A stretch of 64,000 bases of DNA from Corylus avellana (lineage: Eukaryota; Streptophyta; Magnoliopsida; Fagales; Betulaceae). A program made the translations under genes and the position numbers. The stretch spans positions 15,031,574-15,095,573 of the forward strand of contig NC_081543.1 in the NCBI RefSeq assembly GCF_901000735.1, given 5' to 3'. Below, one piece after another: positions 1 to 11,012 of the stretch (positions are counted from its first letter, which is position 1; each line of letters opens with the position of its first letter). Below the pieces are notes generated by a model, which was not told the DNA's origin, did not search any database, and saw nothing but the letters and a program-made list of their open reading frames with translations.

Positions 1-1858
1 AATCTAATTGAATCCAAGGAAAAACGCCATCACACAATTTAATTTCAACATATTGACTGACTAAAAGACACATATAAGCGTTCCCCACTTGTATTTCTGT
101 AACAAGCAACCACTGAAGTGAAACAACAAATTTTAACCGACACGTAATCATTAATAGATGTACTAAAGAGGATATTTCTGACTGTAGGGCCTAAGAAAAA
201 ACCATAAGAAGAATCAATGTCAAACACATAACAAAGAAAGCAAACCAAGAAGCTACTGGAAGGCACCATGCCATGCAAGAAAGGTGGGTGTGGCTAGAGA
301 ACAACCCTAAGCTTGTCCTAGACATCATGCATGTGAGTGCTGCACTTTGATCACTACAAGGCATTTATTTTTAATTTTAACATGTCCTATTATCAGGTAA
401 AGACAAGTAGACTAGCAAACATGAGTTGAGGTTATAATAAAGAAACCCATGACTATAACTGAAAATACCTATTAGAGCAGAGCAGCATAGCAGAATTCAC
501 ATAGCGGATCCCAACTACCTAGTTAAGTCATCACATGTTTTGAGTCATTTTTCAGCCTAATTATCACATGTATTACACAAAACTACATTAAAAGACCTTG
601 TAGGGTACATCACTCTTATCAAAAACCACAAGTTAATTCATTTGGGGAAAGAGAGAGAGAGAGAGAGAATCTCAATGTGCCAAATCATGTATATCAAGTA
701 TTGACTTCTAAAATTTTCAGGTCATGCTTTCCTTGCCTGTGCATTGGTAGTAAATTCATAAAACAAAAAATGAAGGAACAAAGAAACATAGACAAAGAAT
801 AACAAGAATCTAGGAAGTTGAAGCATAACACGTTACAACCCAAAAAGTTAAGTCTCACATTGAGTGGGTGGATTGTGAGGTGTTGCATGAGTACTTAGTC
901 CCACATTGAGACTATGTTTTATAAATGACTCTTGGGACTGTAATTGTAACATTGACTAGTCCTTTTAGGGTATAACTAGATCGTGACAAATGGAATCAAA
1001 CCAACCAACTGAAACACTGCAGCATGATGTGGGTTTGATGAGGATGTCAGTGATTTCATTGGAGGATATTGGGACACCCCAACATTAAGTCTCACATTGG
1101 ATGAGAGGATTGTGAAGGTCTTATATGAGTGTCAAGTTCCACATTGGTTCTTTCCTAAGTGAGACTAAACTTTATAAATGATTCTAGAAAACTCCAACTG
1201 TAATATTGACTAGTCTTTTTGGAGAATAACGTAGATGTGGTTAAAGCTTCCTTTGGGTCGTAGGATAACAAGTGATGTATGTTTATATGGAAAGGTGCCA
1301 AATACTCAACCTTTTCTATCTGAAATGAGTAAGAATTTAACTAGATTAAAACATAACACGACAATTAATTGCCTTTTAATATTTGATGAAGCATAGAAAA
1401 ATCTCTATAATATCATTAGAAATCATGAGCTGTATAATTTTTCTATCAAGATAAACATGTTTCAGAAGTTCTACATAATTTGTTTTCTAGAGTTAATAAG
1501 TTACTACGAATCAATTATCTCTCAGAAATCAAGATGTATCTCAAAAAACCTATACACTTTTTTCTTCAATTGCAAATTCTCCCAATAATGGTGTAACAAC
1601 TGCAAGTCTAGCCACCAATCCTATGTTGGTCATGAATTGTTCAACATACAGATATTCCAAAAATATTCAAATATTTTACAAAACATGCAGACATGCAGTT
1701 GTCCAAATTGTGCATGATGACTGATGAGTTCCAATTCGTCCAACAACATTGAAGCATGAACAATCAACATATGTTGAATCCTGTAACTTTATTGTTCAAG
1801 CTGAAGACCCATGAATACCAAAACTCTAAATCAAATAAAATACTTGCAAATTATATAC
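1..1858. other. Presumed intron of the UGLYAH gene, running off the left edge
   Basis: No coding exon could be supported here on either strand. Exon 4 of the minus-strand UGLYAH gene ends at 1859 with a GT donor, and the next expected exon (the segment after the conserved AKMQ block) was not found, so this stretch is inferred to be intron. It holds a (GA)n run near 650-667 and two related repeats with snRNA-promoter-like motifs (entered separately). The remainder is AT-rich with no recognisable feature. Confidence 0.5.
845..1230 (+). repeat. Two diverged copies of a ~130-bp repeat with USE/TATA-like motifs
   Basis: Copies lie at about 845-975 and 1083-1230. Each starts with AAGTCTCACATTG, then a TCCACATTG/TCCCACATTG motif (about 898 and 1140), then TTTATAAATGA (about 915 and 1171), and ends with TTGACTAGTC..TTTTGG/TTTAGG. 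The TCCCACATTG motif resembles the upstream sequence element RTCCCACATCG of plant snRNA promoters, which sits upstream of a TATA box; the spacing here is shorter and no snRNA sequence follows. Many dispersed plant repeats carry this motif, so a transposon fragment is the simpler reading. Confidence 0.45.
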
Positions 1859-3367
1859 AATTCTGCAACTGAACCTTGCATTTTTGCTAGGTACATTACA
1901 AAGTTTGAGCCCATAGCTGGTGTAATTAAGTACGCCCCCAATGTATTAATCCTGTCAAAGAAAACCAAATTACTACACCAGCAGATAAGACAATTATTTT
2001 AATAGTAAAGGTTTTAAAAGTACCACTCAAGTAAAGGACTGAATACATGACTTTCAGGTGCTATTAAAGCATGATCAGCTTTATAGACACTGCGTGTGAA
2101 ACCTGGCAAATCTGGCAATAAGAACCCAAAAATAAAAAAGGTGAGTGTAATATCTTGCAAGCAAATTTTTAGATTCGTTATTAATACAAGGAATAGAGGG
2201 AAAAAGTCAAAATTAAAGTTTGGCAATTTCTCATTGTAACTTTAAAAAAAATCAACAACTAAAGTCTCTCGGTAATCCATGATCACATCATTTATTCCAC
2301 AACATTATCCTCGAAATAGGCTACGCGTGCATAAAGAGAAAAACTTTCTTAGAGCTTCAGTCAGAAATTAGATAAGTTTTCTGTTTTCACTTGCCAAAAA
2401 GTCCTTTCATTTTTCACCTTTCCACCATTTTCCATCATTTTTGCAAAAGCCCTCCTAAGTTTCGACTAATCAACATGTTTTCTCATGAATTTATATTTTC
2501 CCTAAAAGTGATAAAGAAAATAAGAATATTATTAATGACTAAACATACTGCCTGCGAAGTCATGGTTCATAAACCTGTATTACTCATTACTCATTAAACA
2601 AAAATCTACACTCAACGAAACTGATACCACTGCATGGTTGAGTTGTATCAATGCCACAACACTAAAAGCACACAATTCAAAATTTAAGGCCTACGTAGTT
2701 TAGAGAATAGCATTCGTTTTTTTTCTTAAGAATGAAAAGAGTGAAAGTATTTGATAAACTATCGTTTTCAATTTCTGCTGTCAAAAGGTCTACATTTTTG
2801 GAAGCATAGAAAGCAAGTATTGAACATTTTAATTCTTCTTGAGAAAAGGAAAAAAGAACATGCTTTTGATTTGAAAAGCACCCTGATAAGCATATTTTTG
2901 CATCATCTTCAACTTTTTCCTCTTCAATAATATTGGACCCTCTTTTTCCTTTTTGCTTTCTTGCTTTAATTCCTCAGCAACCAAACACAGTAAGAATATT
3001 TAAACCAATCCACATTCATGTTTCTGATTACTCCACAGACCAATACAAATCACTTTTACACGTTTACCCACATCAAGTTCTATATGATAAAACACACACA
3101 CAAAATTCTAATCACTGACCCTGAAGATAAGCAGGAGAAAGTGTAGGATTGGTGACCTTCCAGTACAGAGGCTTCGAGTCTGAATCCGAGTTAATAACAG
3201 AATAAGGCGTAGAGCAAAAACCTTCTTCACTCACAGCAACTTTGAGCAAACCTGAAAATTAAAATAAAAAAGAATAAAGGAGAAACCCAACAATAAAAAA
3301 GATTAAAGCTGGGCATTTGCGTACTGATTGTTGTAAGGAGGAGGAGGAAAGGTGAGGGAGTTCGCAT
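1859..3367 (-). CDS. UGLYAH: (S)-ureidoglycine aminohydrolase, 5' half (exons 1-4)
   Basis: Exons on the minus strand, all with GT/AG borders and matching phases: 3367-3325 (start ATG at 3367), 3251-3120, 2111-2024 and 1951-1859. They encode about 118 residues: a hydrophobic N-terminus beginning MRTPSPFLLLLTTISLLK (signal peptide), then SEEGFCSTPYSVI, LYWKVTNPTLSPAYLQ, DLPGFTRSVYKADHALIAP, ESHVFSPLLEW and NTLGAYLITPAMGS..FVMYLAKMQ. This order and wording match plant ureidoglycine aminohydrolase, a manganese-dependent bicupin enzyme that releases ammonia from ureidoglycine in the endoplasmic reticulum during purine/ureide breakdown. The two cupin metal sites lie in the missing part. SPLLEW, where the family usually has SPLPxW, is the one small oddity. 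I see no stop or frameshift, so this is a gene cut by the window edge rather than a pseudogene. Confidence 0.88.
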
Positions 3368-3999
3368 GGTGAGATCTCTGTGTTATTAGGGGGTTTGAAT
3401 GGAGGAGGAGGAGGATTGTAGTTTCAGCCTCTGGTTTTTATTTGTGTAAACTATCAAGCGCTGGTGGAGGAAGAAGAAGAAGACAAATGCTGACTAGGCG
3501 GGGACAAGTGTAGTCTGTGCCTCTGGTGGTTCGGTGAATGTTGCTGATTTTTCACCAGCTACGCACGTGCACAAAGAAGTTCTAAGAATTGTTTGATATA
3601 GAATTTTTTTTTTTTTTTTTTTGTTAGAAAAATCGAAAAGGAGTAATGATAATTTTAAACTTCATTTTATAATTAAATTCCTTGTTTTAAAATTGATATT
3701 ATTCAAACAACACGATTTGAAATCGCTTGACCAAATAGACACCGCCTAATTATAAGGGTTCGTTTGGAATTGCAATTATTTTTTTAAATCGCTACTTTTT
3801 AAAATTGCAAAGGTGTTTAGTAAAACAAGTTAAAAAATATTTTTTTTATCAATATTTGTTATTCGAAATCATAATTTTAGTCTAAATTCGTGTTTTTTTT
3901 CAAACAAGTACATCTAGCTTGGTTATAGAAATTGGAGATTTTTTTTTCTATTTTAAATTAAGTGATTTTTAAATTGCAATGTCAAGCACTTATGTTTTG
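3368..3999. other. 5' flank of UGLYAH and AT-rich spacer
   Basis: The stretch just upstream of the UGLYAH start holds GA/CT-rich tracts (about 3400-3485), as is common in plant 5' leaders; I cannot place the transcription start. A poly(T) tract follows at about 3606-3623, and 3640-3960 is AT-rich with several GATTT/AAATC motifs suggestive of old MITE debris. No ORF worth calling. Confidence 0.4.
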
Positions 4000-4412
4000 T
4001 GATAGAATGCATCTTTTGTGTGGTCGTTGTACAAAACAAGGGTTTTGTGCAATCCACTCAGAGTTTGACACATCATCATTGAAGAAAAATATATGTGAGC
4101 AAAACATTGGATTATTTCTCTCACATCCATTTGAACCACCACTCGCATCCACTTGCCGCCACCTCACACCACCTCCATCTCTCTCTCCGCTGGCCACGTG
4201 GGGGTGGCGCGGGTCACCCCCGGCCCATGGGATGGTCGCCAACCACCCTAGGGGTGGCTAGGGGCGGCCAGCGAGCCACCCCTAGACCATGGGGTGGCCA
4301 CACGCCACCCAATAAGTGGTCGGGGTGGCTCGTGGGCCACCCCCAGTCAAATCTAAGGATGGCGCGCGGCCACCCCTGCCCAAGAGGGTGGCCGTGCAAG
4401 CCACCCTCGGCG

Positions 4413-4443
<31 letters not shown>

Positions 4444-4785
4444 TTTTAGCGGACAGAAAAAGAGAGGGAGGGAGATCCGGCCGAGAGGGAGAGATCCAGG
4501 CCACTAGGGGTGGCTCGCGGCCACCCCCCAGGCCATTGGGGTGGTTCACCGCCACCCCCGGCCAATGGGGGTGGCGGCGAACCGCCCCCACCACCCTCTG
4601 GCACCCTCTACATTTATTTTTAAAATAAAAAAAAATTAATAAAATTTGATATAATTAGGTGTGGGTGTTTTTTTTTTTTAAAGCGTTCCAGCTGATGTGC
4701 CAACCACTGAATGGTGTGCACAAAACCCTAAACAAAGCAGAAGTTTTGTGCACTGACCACATTGAAGTTATTCTCTATAACACCA
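4000..4785. mobile_element. Non-autonomous inverted-repeat transposon with a GC-rich core
   Basis: The ends are imperfect inverted repeats: TGTGGTCGTTGTACAAAAC followed by AGGGTTTTGTGCA and GACACATCA on the left (about 4019-4073) match, in reverse complement, GGCACATCA..AGGGTTTTGTGCA..GTGCACTGACCACA on the right (about 4693-4761), with an 8-bp extra block on the right. The core (4185-4610) is strikingly GC-rich and made of repeated GGGGTGGC/GCCACCCC words with a (GA)n run at 4412-4440, against an AT-rich background. No transposase is visible. The long ORFs through the core are by-products of high GC. The exact ends and target duplication are uncertain. Confidence 0.6.
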
Positions 4786-5579
4786 TTCACTCTTAAAATG
4801 ACATTAAATTATTTTATTAATAAAAATATGTATACTAAATACAGTATACCCTTTTTTTTCACCTAATTAATATTACAAACATGTATTCTTTCCATGACCA
4901 ATGGAAGAGGATAACATTTTTGGAACAGGTAAATAGCACAAACTTGCAAGTTTAAAATTTAGTCTTGCATAAAGATATATATCCATACCAAAAGGCAAAA
5001 GCTACATACTTCCATCATCAAGCTACATGCCCCCAGCTTTTTGGATAGTTTTTTAAAAGGTGTCACAAATATCTCGAGCACTACAACTTCTATTTATATC
5101 ACCCTCTATTTTGAATTAAATATCTCAAGCACTACAACTTCTATTTATATCACCCTCCATCTTGAATTAATGATCTAAATGAAAATGCTTTCTATTTCAT
5201 ATGGTATATAACAAGCCAAGGAAACAGAAGGTGAAAATGGTGCACACGCTCCTTGGAGACTTGAACCTACTTTTAGACAAATAATCATCTATCTCTTTAG
5301 CTGCAGCCATAAAGCATGCAACTCACTGCTATGGCTCAGAGCTTTAAAGGTAGATTTCTATGGAGAATCTTAGGCAGAGATAAGGGAGATAATTGAGAAT
5401 ATCATAGGACTTAGTTGGAGGCGATTAAGAAGGAGCTAGGAGAAGTTGAAAAGGATGTGGAGCAGATAAACTCCCATGTGAAAGATCATCATTCATTGTG
5501 TGTTGCTTGAGGAAGACAAAAAAACTTTGTTTTGATTTTTTTGTGGGGCATATATTGTTTAAAATAATGTTTCTTGTTC
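4786..5579. other. Intergenic, no feature recognised
   Basis: AT-rich sequence with a short local duplication: a CACTACAACTTCTATTTATA segment occurs twice (about 5080 and 5124). No coding or RNA feature is supported. Confidence 0.4.
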
Positions 5580-5626
<47 letters not shown>

Positions 5627-6342
5627 GGGAAAATCATTCTAGTCTCATTAATTGATAAAAGATCACGAACATAAAGCTTTGAGAAAATCATAGCCGAAGC
5701 TACAAGGTTACAAGTCATAGATACAAACATAACAATCTGACATTTAAGACCTATGTATGACATTAAAATCCACTAACCCATGACTAACCTTCAGTTGTAA
5801 CAACAGGTCTGTTCCAGATAGACTCAATCCGATACATAAGTAGCAACATCCTCCTGCCGAAACTCATCATCCTCGACTCGCAAGTCAGGAAATTATTTAC
5901 ATCCTCAACCCAATAGGCAAGAACCACAAAATACAGGGAAAATGGAAAAACGGGGAAAAATAAAAACAACAAAAGCCCACAAAACACCACTGGAGGAAGG
6001 CTGCCGGATGATTCTAGCCAGAAAGCAAAAAAAACTATGCGCAAGCGCGTGCAAGTCACAATCCGTCGTGGGGTTGCTGAAATCAGAAGTGACATGTGCC
6101 GTTGGAAGTGGACAGGGCCGATGCGCGTGGTGAAGTGGCGCGTATCGAGGTGGGTCTGACGGAGGGATATAGATCGAGCTTTGAACAATCCGATCCAAGA
6201 ACCCTATCAACCTCAGAAAAAAGACAAGGCAGAAATGGTGGACGGCACACTTAGCGCTGTGGGGCTTGAGCCTGTAACAAAAGAAAAATAAGCAAAAAGA
6301 AAAGGGGAGAAGAGTTAGGGAAGGGAGGTAAAATGTGCTCAC
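5580..6342 (-). mobile_element. Non-autonomous retroposon, copy 1, with (AT)n tail
   Basis: Reading the minus strand, the 3' end runs through TAGACTGAAGGTTAGTCATG, GACTTGTAACCTTGTAGC, TCGGCTATGATTTTC and TTAATGAGACTAGAATG into a TTCAT(AT)n tail at 5582-5623. The same 3' module occurs at 10187-11012, 26523-27372 and 28782-30000. The 5' part (about 5950-6342) contains GTTACAGGCTCAAGCCCC-like sequence shared with the 10187 copy. No intact ORF. The tail and the family's target duplications point to LINE-mediated mobilisation. The right end is approximate. Confidence 0.65.
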
Positions 6343-6840
6343 TCATCTTCCAAAAATTCTCCTTACACCCTTGGTAGAATTTCTATGGATGTCCTAGTTT
6401 TCCACACTCTGCATTTCATCAACGGGAAAATCTTTTCTAAGAAGAATGGCATTTAGCATTTACAACTCGCGCCATTTTTGTTTTGTTATTGTAATTAGGT
6501 CAGATGAACTAATGAAGCTTAAACAAGACTAAAGCTAAAGGTTAAAGACGATCTTTTAATTTTTGAAAAAACACACTGTTTAGCTTTGTCTTTTGTTTAC
6601 CAAAACTATCGTTTAACTAATGTTGCAAAACACACTGTTTAACTTATGTACCTTACATTCATTTACGCTTAATAGACGCAACACCGTTTGGACTTTGGAT
6701 TTTTTTTTTTTTTTTTTTTATTCACTGGATTTTGGTGTTTGTTGAGAGCTTGAGAGGTTGATATCGCTTTTTGGTTAGTGGTTTTTTCGAACTGCTTTGA
6801 CAGGCAGTTAGGCGGTTAAATAGTTAACTGCCCGCTATTT
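6343..6840. other. Intergenic, no feature recognised
   Basis: AT-rich spacer with a poly(T) tract at about 6698-6719. The phrase AACACACTGTTTA(A/G)CTT occurs twice (about 6570 and 6630). Nothing coding is supported. Confidence 0.35.
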
Positions 6841-7240
6841 CAGCCCTAGTTATTATAATGGTGAAATTTTTTTGGCATTACTATAAATATTGGAATTATT
6901 AATTAAATATTCCAGAAATCAGAAAATGTGTATGAATATCAATTTTTAATACACCTTATGATTCATGTAAAATAATAAACAGTTAATGTTTTGTGGTTAA
7001 TGAAAACATACCGTTCATAATGAACCTTTTCTTGCTATTCTGTAATTCCTAGGGTAATATATCAGGTAATTTTTTGTTTCAAATTTCAACAAATATTTTC
7101 AAATTAAATGGTTTGGAACTTGTCATAGTATGATATTAACACTTATTACCTCTATCAACTCAGCATTATCATCTTATTATTTGTTATATTTTAAAGGAAA
7201 CAAACACCAGTATGATAAAATCTCAACCATTTAATTTTAA

Positions 7241-8075
7241 GGAAAAATTACACCTTATCCCTAAGTTTGAGCCAATTTTCAATCTAACCTCCAATGTTTC
7301 AATTTTTACAATACCATCAAAGTTAAAAAAAATTTCAATATGGTCCATCCGTAAGGCCCAGCCGCCTTCTATGACAGAAATATAATCACGTGACTCGCAC
7401 GTGATTACTTATATGTACGTCTTCCCCAAATTACCCCTGACCCCACACGTGATTATCTCTCCAAAAGCACTCTCTATCTTCTTCAACCGGAAAATCCTTT
7501 TCCAACTTCATCTTCTTCTTCTTGCAATAAGGACTGGTTGATCAAGGTCCAAGAGTCAAATTCAGGCAAATTGCGTCTTTTAGATCCACTTCCCAACCAC
7601 AAATACAAGTGCTCCCCTATTCCCCCAAATACTTTGAACTCATTGAACTTCCGGGTCTTGGAATTAAGAAAAGCGCATATGCTTGGATTTCACGTTGCCA
7701 CTCCACCCAGATTAGAAACTAAAAGAAGTTTTGCCCTTAGTTACCGCTCTGTTCCTTGGGTGAACAAAGTTGTGATGATACCGAGTTCAGCTTGGATTGA
7801 TGCTGACGAGTCTGTGTTTTTCGTGATATTTAATGAAAGGAAATTGGCTTTCATGAAATTTGGAGATGAGAAGTTGACCTTTGTAGGTGATGCGAGTATG
7901 CGTGTGGGTTGGGGGTAATTTGGGAAGACACTCACATGAGTAATCACGTGCGAGTCACGTTATTACATTTCCATTAGAGAAGACGACTGTAGCTAACAGA
8001 TGGGCCATAGTGAAACTAAATCTCTTACTAACAAACGGGCCACTCAAACTTTGGAGAGTAAAGTGTAATTTTTCC
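7241..8075. mobile_element. Pack-MULE: Mutator-like element carrying an F-box/DUF295 gene fragment
   Basis: The element is flanked by perfect 9-bp target duplications TAATTTTAA (7232-7240 and 8076-8084), diagnostic of Mutator-like elements; copy B of the segmental duplication shows the site without the element. The long terminal inverted repeats begin GGAAAAATTACAC and extend about 190 bp (7241-7432 and about 7915-8075), including the near-identical inner block AACGTGACTCGCACGTGATTACT on the right and its left counterpart with ATCACGTGACTCGCACGTG. No transposase is present; the interior is a host-gene fragment on the plus strand (7529-7918). The size, 835 bp, is typical of gene-capturing non-autonomous MULEs. 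Confidence 0.88.
7529..7918 (+). pseudogene. Captured fragment of a DUF295 / SKIP23-like F-box gene
   Basis: An open frame of about 130 codons ends in TAA at 7918. It reads KDWLIKVQESNSGKLRLLDP, then NSLNFRVLELRKAHMLG, VNKVVMIPSSAWIDADESVF, then IFNERKLAFMKFGDEKLTFV. This order (WLIKV..GK.RLL.PL, V.KVV...SAW, KLAF...GDEKWT) is that of the DUF295 part of plant F-box proteins of the SKIP23 type. The N-terminal F-box and the C-terminal end are missing, and there is no in-frame ATG at the expected place. The fragment sits between MULE inverted repeats, so it is a transduplicated piece rather than a resident gene. The frame is uninterrupted, so capture may be fairly recent or the fragment may be expressed; the sequence alone cannot tell. 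Confidence 0.75.
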
Positions 8076-8227
8076 TAATTTTAAAATAATAGTTGAGATT
8101 TTAGAAAATCCACAAAGTAGAATAAGCTAAGAACTCTAAAGGATCTTGATGTGCATTGCTTCAATCAAAAGGAAGACGTAGAGAGAAAGAGTAGTTGTGA
8201 ACTCTTTACCTGATCAAAAGTTAGAAC

Positions 8228-8716
8228 TCAACGATTCTGTGTATAAATGACATCTGAGAGATTTTTGAAATGCTTTTCATAGTATTCCAATAAACAACTC
8301 ACATAAGTTGCACTTTTACGATGACTGGCTCTAATTTTTAATTTTGGGCGGCAATTAGTTTTGATGTAATTTTTAATACTAAAAAAAAGATATGAGAGTT
8401 CATAATTCTCGACATTAGCTAAACAATTGTCAAAAGTAGCAAAAATACAAATTTCATATTCAAAGTCTGGAAATGGCCATGTCCTTTTAATACTTGGACA
8501 ATGATGTTCAACTCCAGTCATAAGACACTAGGATAGTTGGTCATATTCATCAAGTGGTTCATAATCATCAAGTTTAAATGAATATGGAGGTAGGATGGGA
8601 GGTGGAGATGAAAAAGATGAGATTAGGGCACAATCATAGGCTTGCACACTTAGGAGAACAAGGATAAGAAATTCCATTATTACCAACATAATTTTTTTAA
8701 CACATTTCGCAACCAT
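8228..8716 (-). pseudogene. Cysteine-rich secreted-protein gene, copy A, one in-frame stop
   Basis: From ATG at 8716 the frame reads MVAKCVKKIMLVIMEFLILV and onward, a clear signal peptide, then a proline-rich segment SSPPPILPPYSF, then a TAG at codon 63 (8528-8530), after which the same frame continues for 99 more codons: CLMTGVEHHCPSIKRTW, FPDFEYEICIFATFDNCLAN, IKTNCRPKLKI, YVSCLLEYYEK, ending at 8228. A paralogue lies at 27383-27804. Spaced cysteines after a signal peptide resemble small secreted plant peptides (prolamin-like or thionin-like families), but I cannot assign a family. A stop read as an artefact of an intron is unlikely, because no GT/AG pair fits. Function unknown. Confidence 0.65.
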
Positions 8717-9223
8717 TGTTTTTTTCTTTCATGTAAGAAACTTTCTTGTTTAAAGTTTATCTCAAAATGATAATTTACAATTAATCAATTTCATTTATAT
8801 GCAAATGAAGTGACTTTTGGTTAGACCAAAAGTTTAAAAAAAATTGAATTAACTTATTCCTAAAATAATATTATTCAAAAAAAAAAAATTGTTGTTTAAT
8901 AGCTTTTATTTTTAGAATTATGACTTTTATATAGTAAAGTGATTTTTGGTTAGAGCGAAAGGCATGATAATATTTATGTTTAACATGTGACTTTTAGCAA
9001 AATTAAAATATACTTGTAATAGTTTAATTATTTTCAACAACCAAGTGAAGAGGGATGATGAGATAATTATGATATATTATATTAATGCACCAATTCAAAA
9101 GGTTTTGAAATTTTACCTCAAAAGGCATGGTAAACATGTCATGTAAAAGTATATCATATTTGCATTATCTAGAAAGACACTTTATACTAAAGATAATACT
9201 CAAAAAGCCTATGTTTATAGAAA
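8717..9223. other. Upstream flank of the secreted-protein pseudogene
   Basis: AT-rich sequence collinear with 27805-28280 of copy B (shared TTTTGGTTAGACCAAA, TGACTTTTAGCAAAATTAAA, TATGATATATTATAT). It presumably included the ancestral promoter. No independent feature. Confidence 0.5.
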
Positions 9224-9408
9224 GGGAAATGTTAGGGGTACTAAATCTCTTACTAGCATATGCTTACTAAATTGATGTATAGCTCATTCATTGGTACTTG
9301 TTACATTGCTCTTAATTAATTGTTTTATTTTTCTCGAATGAATGAGCTACACATCAGTTTGGTAAGCCTATGTTAGTAAAATATTTAGTATTCCTAACAT
9401 TTCTTTTC
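9224..9408. mobile_element. 185-bp foldback MITE
   Basis: Two arms of about 70 bp are inverted copies: GAAATGTTAGG, TACTAAAT, TTACTA, GCTTACTAAATTGATGT and AGCTCATTCATT on the left, mirrored on the right (AATGAATGAGCTACACATCA, ending CCTAACATTTC). It is flanked by TAGAAA on both sides, and the sister duplication at about 28285 lacks it, proving insertion. No coding capacity. Confidence 0.8.
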
Positions 9409-9537
9409 TAGAAAATAAATATTATTGAAGTTCATGGAGTTTTGTAAACTATGAAGAGATGTATGAATAAAATAGAATAAATTGACTTGATCATTATAAG
9501 ATACATGACTTACTTTGAATGTGAAAATGTATTGATT

Positions 9538-10174
9538 CTGTTAGTTCTTGTATTGGCTAATTCGGTGAGCAAAATGGAGCTCAAATAGTATTTCTAAGCT
9601 CACTAAGTCACTGTCCTGACACAAAGAGAGAGCCGTCCGAACAGGAATTCCCGCAAGCTGAAATTCATCCCCACTGCAGGCCATGTCCGGACAGGGTGCT
9701 AGGCTATCCAGACAAGCTTTCCAGTGAGCTTATTTTTCATCCACAAGGCCCTGTTCGGACAGGCACTTACCCTGTTTGGACACCCCATAGGTTTTATGTC
9801 CAAAACGTGTTTTTAAGTAGGCCTAAGTCTAGGGTTTTGTAGGTGATATAAATACATCCTTATAGACTTAGGGAGACACGAAATTCTACCCTAGGTTTCG
9901 TCAGAGGCTTTTTTATAGTGATCATATTGTGAGCTATAAACCGTTACTCCTAGAGTATATTTGTTAGTTTGATTATGTGCTTTGATTGAGAAGTTTATCA
10001 GAAGGATCCGGTAAATGAGACAAGTTGTAGGCTTGCCGATCTTACAGAGCCAAGGTCTTGCAAAGGGTTGTAAGTGTCTCTGTGTCTGTAATTTCTAGTT
10101 AATATTTTTCTCATCTCATCTTACAAGTCAATCATTAGATTTGTGAACTTATGTGGACACCAGATAAGTCAATG
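9538..10174 (+). repeat. Possible LTR-like or other dispersed repeat
   Basis: Homology between the two segmental duplication copies stops at 9537. What follows has several TCCGGACAG/TCCGAACAG-like words (9630-9780), a TATA-box-like GATATAAATAC at 9846, and a downstream TTGTAAGTGTCTCTGTGTCTG, an order seen in retrotransposon LTRs. I found no partner LTR, primer-binding site or target duplication, so the call is weak. Confidence 0.3.
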
Positions 10175-10186
10175 ATGAACTCACAA

Positions 10187-11012
10187 TTTTTTTTTTTTTT
10201 TTTTTTGAAGGGGAAAACATTCCGATCTCATTAATAGAAGAAGGATCACAAGTAGAAACACTCTTAGATCATAGAGAAAAAGCTCTGATAAAATCGTAGC
10301 CGAAACTACGAGGACACAAGTCATAGATACATACAAAACAATCTAACATTTAAGACCTATCTATGACTAATCTTCCGCTAACCCATGACTAATCTTTCGT
10401 TGTAACAATAGATTTGCTCCTGACAGACTCAACTCAACGCATAGATAGCTCATATTCCTCGACCCTGGGAGCAGAAACCCCATGCCAAAATTCATCATCC
10501 TCGACTTGCAAGCCAGAAAATTATTCACATCCTCAACCTAAAAAGCCAGGACCATAACATACAAGGAAAACATAAAATACAGGAAAAATAAAGAAAAATT
10601 ACAAAAGCCCACAAACACCACTAGAGGCTGCTTGAAGATTCTGGCCAGAGTGCGAAAAAATCATACGCAGGCGAGTGCAAGTCATGATTCGTTGCGGGGG
10701 ACCAGAATCAGAAGTGGCAAGTGTCATTGGGAAGCAAGCGGGGACGGTGCGTGCGGATGATGGGCTCATGTCGAGTTGGGTTTGACAGAGGGACGTAAAT
10801 TGAGCTTTAAACAGTCCGATCCAAGAGCCCCATCAACCCCAGAAAAGGACACGGCAGAAATGGAGGACTGGACGCCCGACACGGTGGAGCTAGAGCTTGT
10901 AACAAAAGAGAAATAAGCAAAAAGAAAAGGGGAGGAAGAGGGGCGGGGGGGGAACAAAGTTCTCCCCCACCCCTACGTGCGGCGCTGTGTTAGGGTTTTT
11001 TCTTCTTTGTGC
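10187..11012 (-). mobile_element. Non-autonomous retroposon, copy 2, with poly(A) tail and 12-bp TSD
   Basis: Target duplication ATGAACTCACAA flanks the element (10175-10186 and 11013-11024). On the minus strand it ends in a poly(A) tail (poly T at 10187-10206 on the plus strand) after the shared 3' module (TTAATGAGATCGGAATG, CCTCGTAGTTTCGGCTAC). It contains a GGAGAACTTTGTTCCC hairpin-like word near its 5' end, echoed by the 28782 copy. It has no ORF of its own. Long, variable target duplications with a poly(A) tail mean target-primed reverse transcription by LINE machinery. Confidence 0.82.

Larger units (their letters stand above)
6841..9537. repeat. Segmental duplication, copy A
   Basis: Sequence from GGTGAAATTT..TTGGCATTACTAT (6858) to GTATTGATTC (9537) is collinear and in direct orientation with about 25533-28421. 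Shared landmarks are ATTGGAATTATTAATTAAAT, AATGGTTTGGAACTTGTCAT, GAGAGAAAGAGTAGTT, the minus-strand secreted-protein pseudogene, and TTTTGTAAACTATGAAGAGA. Copy A carries two insertions absent from copy B (7241-8075 and about 9224-9408), and copy B has two absent from A, so most of the transposition happened after the duplication. Confidence 0.85.

Noticed and set aside
1..1858. Remaining UGLYAH exons (second cupin half) within the window
   Set aside because: No minus-strand segment encodes the expected continuation after the AKMQ block; the rest must lie left of position 1 or be lost.
4095..4628. Long overlapping ORFs on both strands in a GC-rich stretch
   Set aside because: They follow from scarce stop codons in GGGGTGGC-rich transposon core; the products are low-complexity and match no family.
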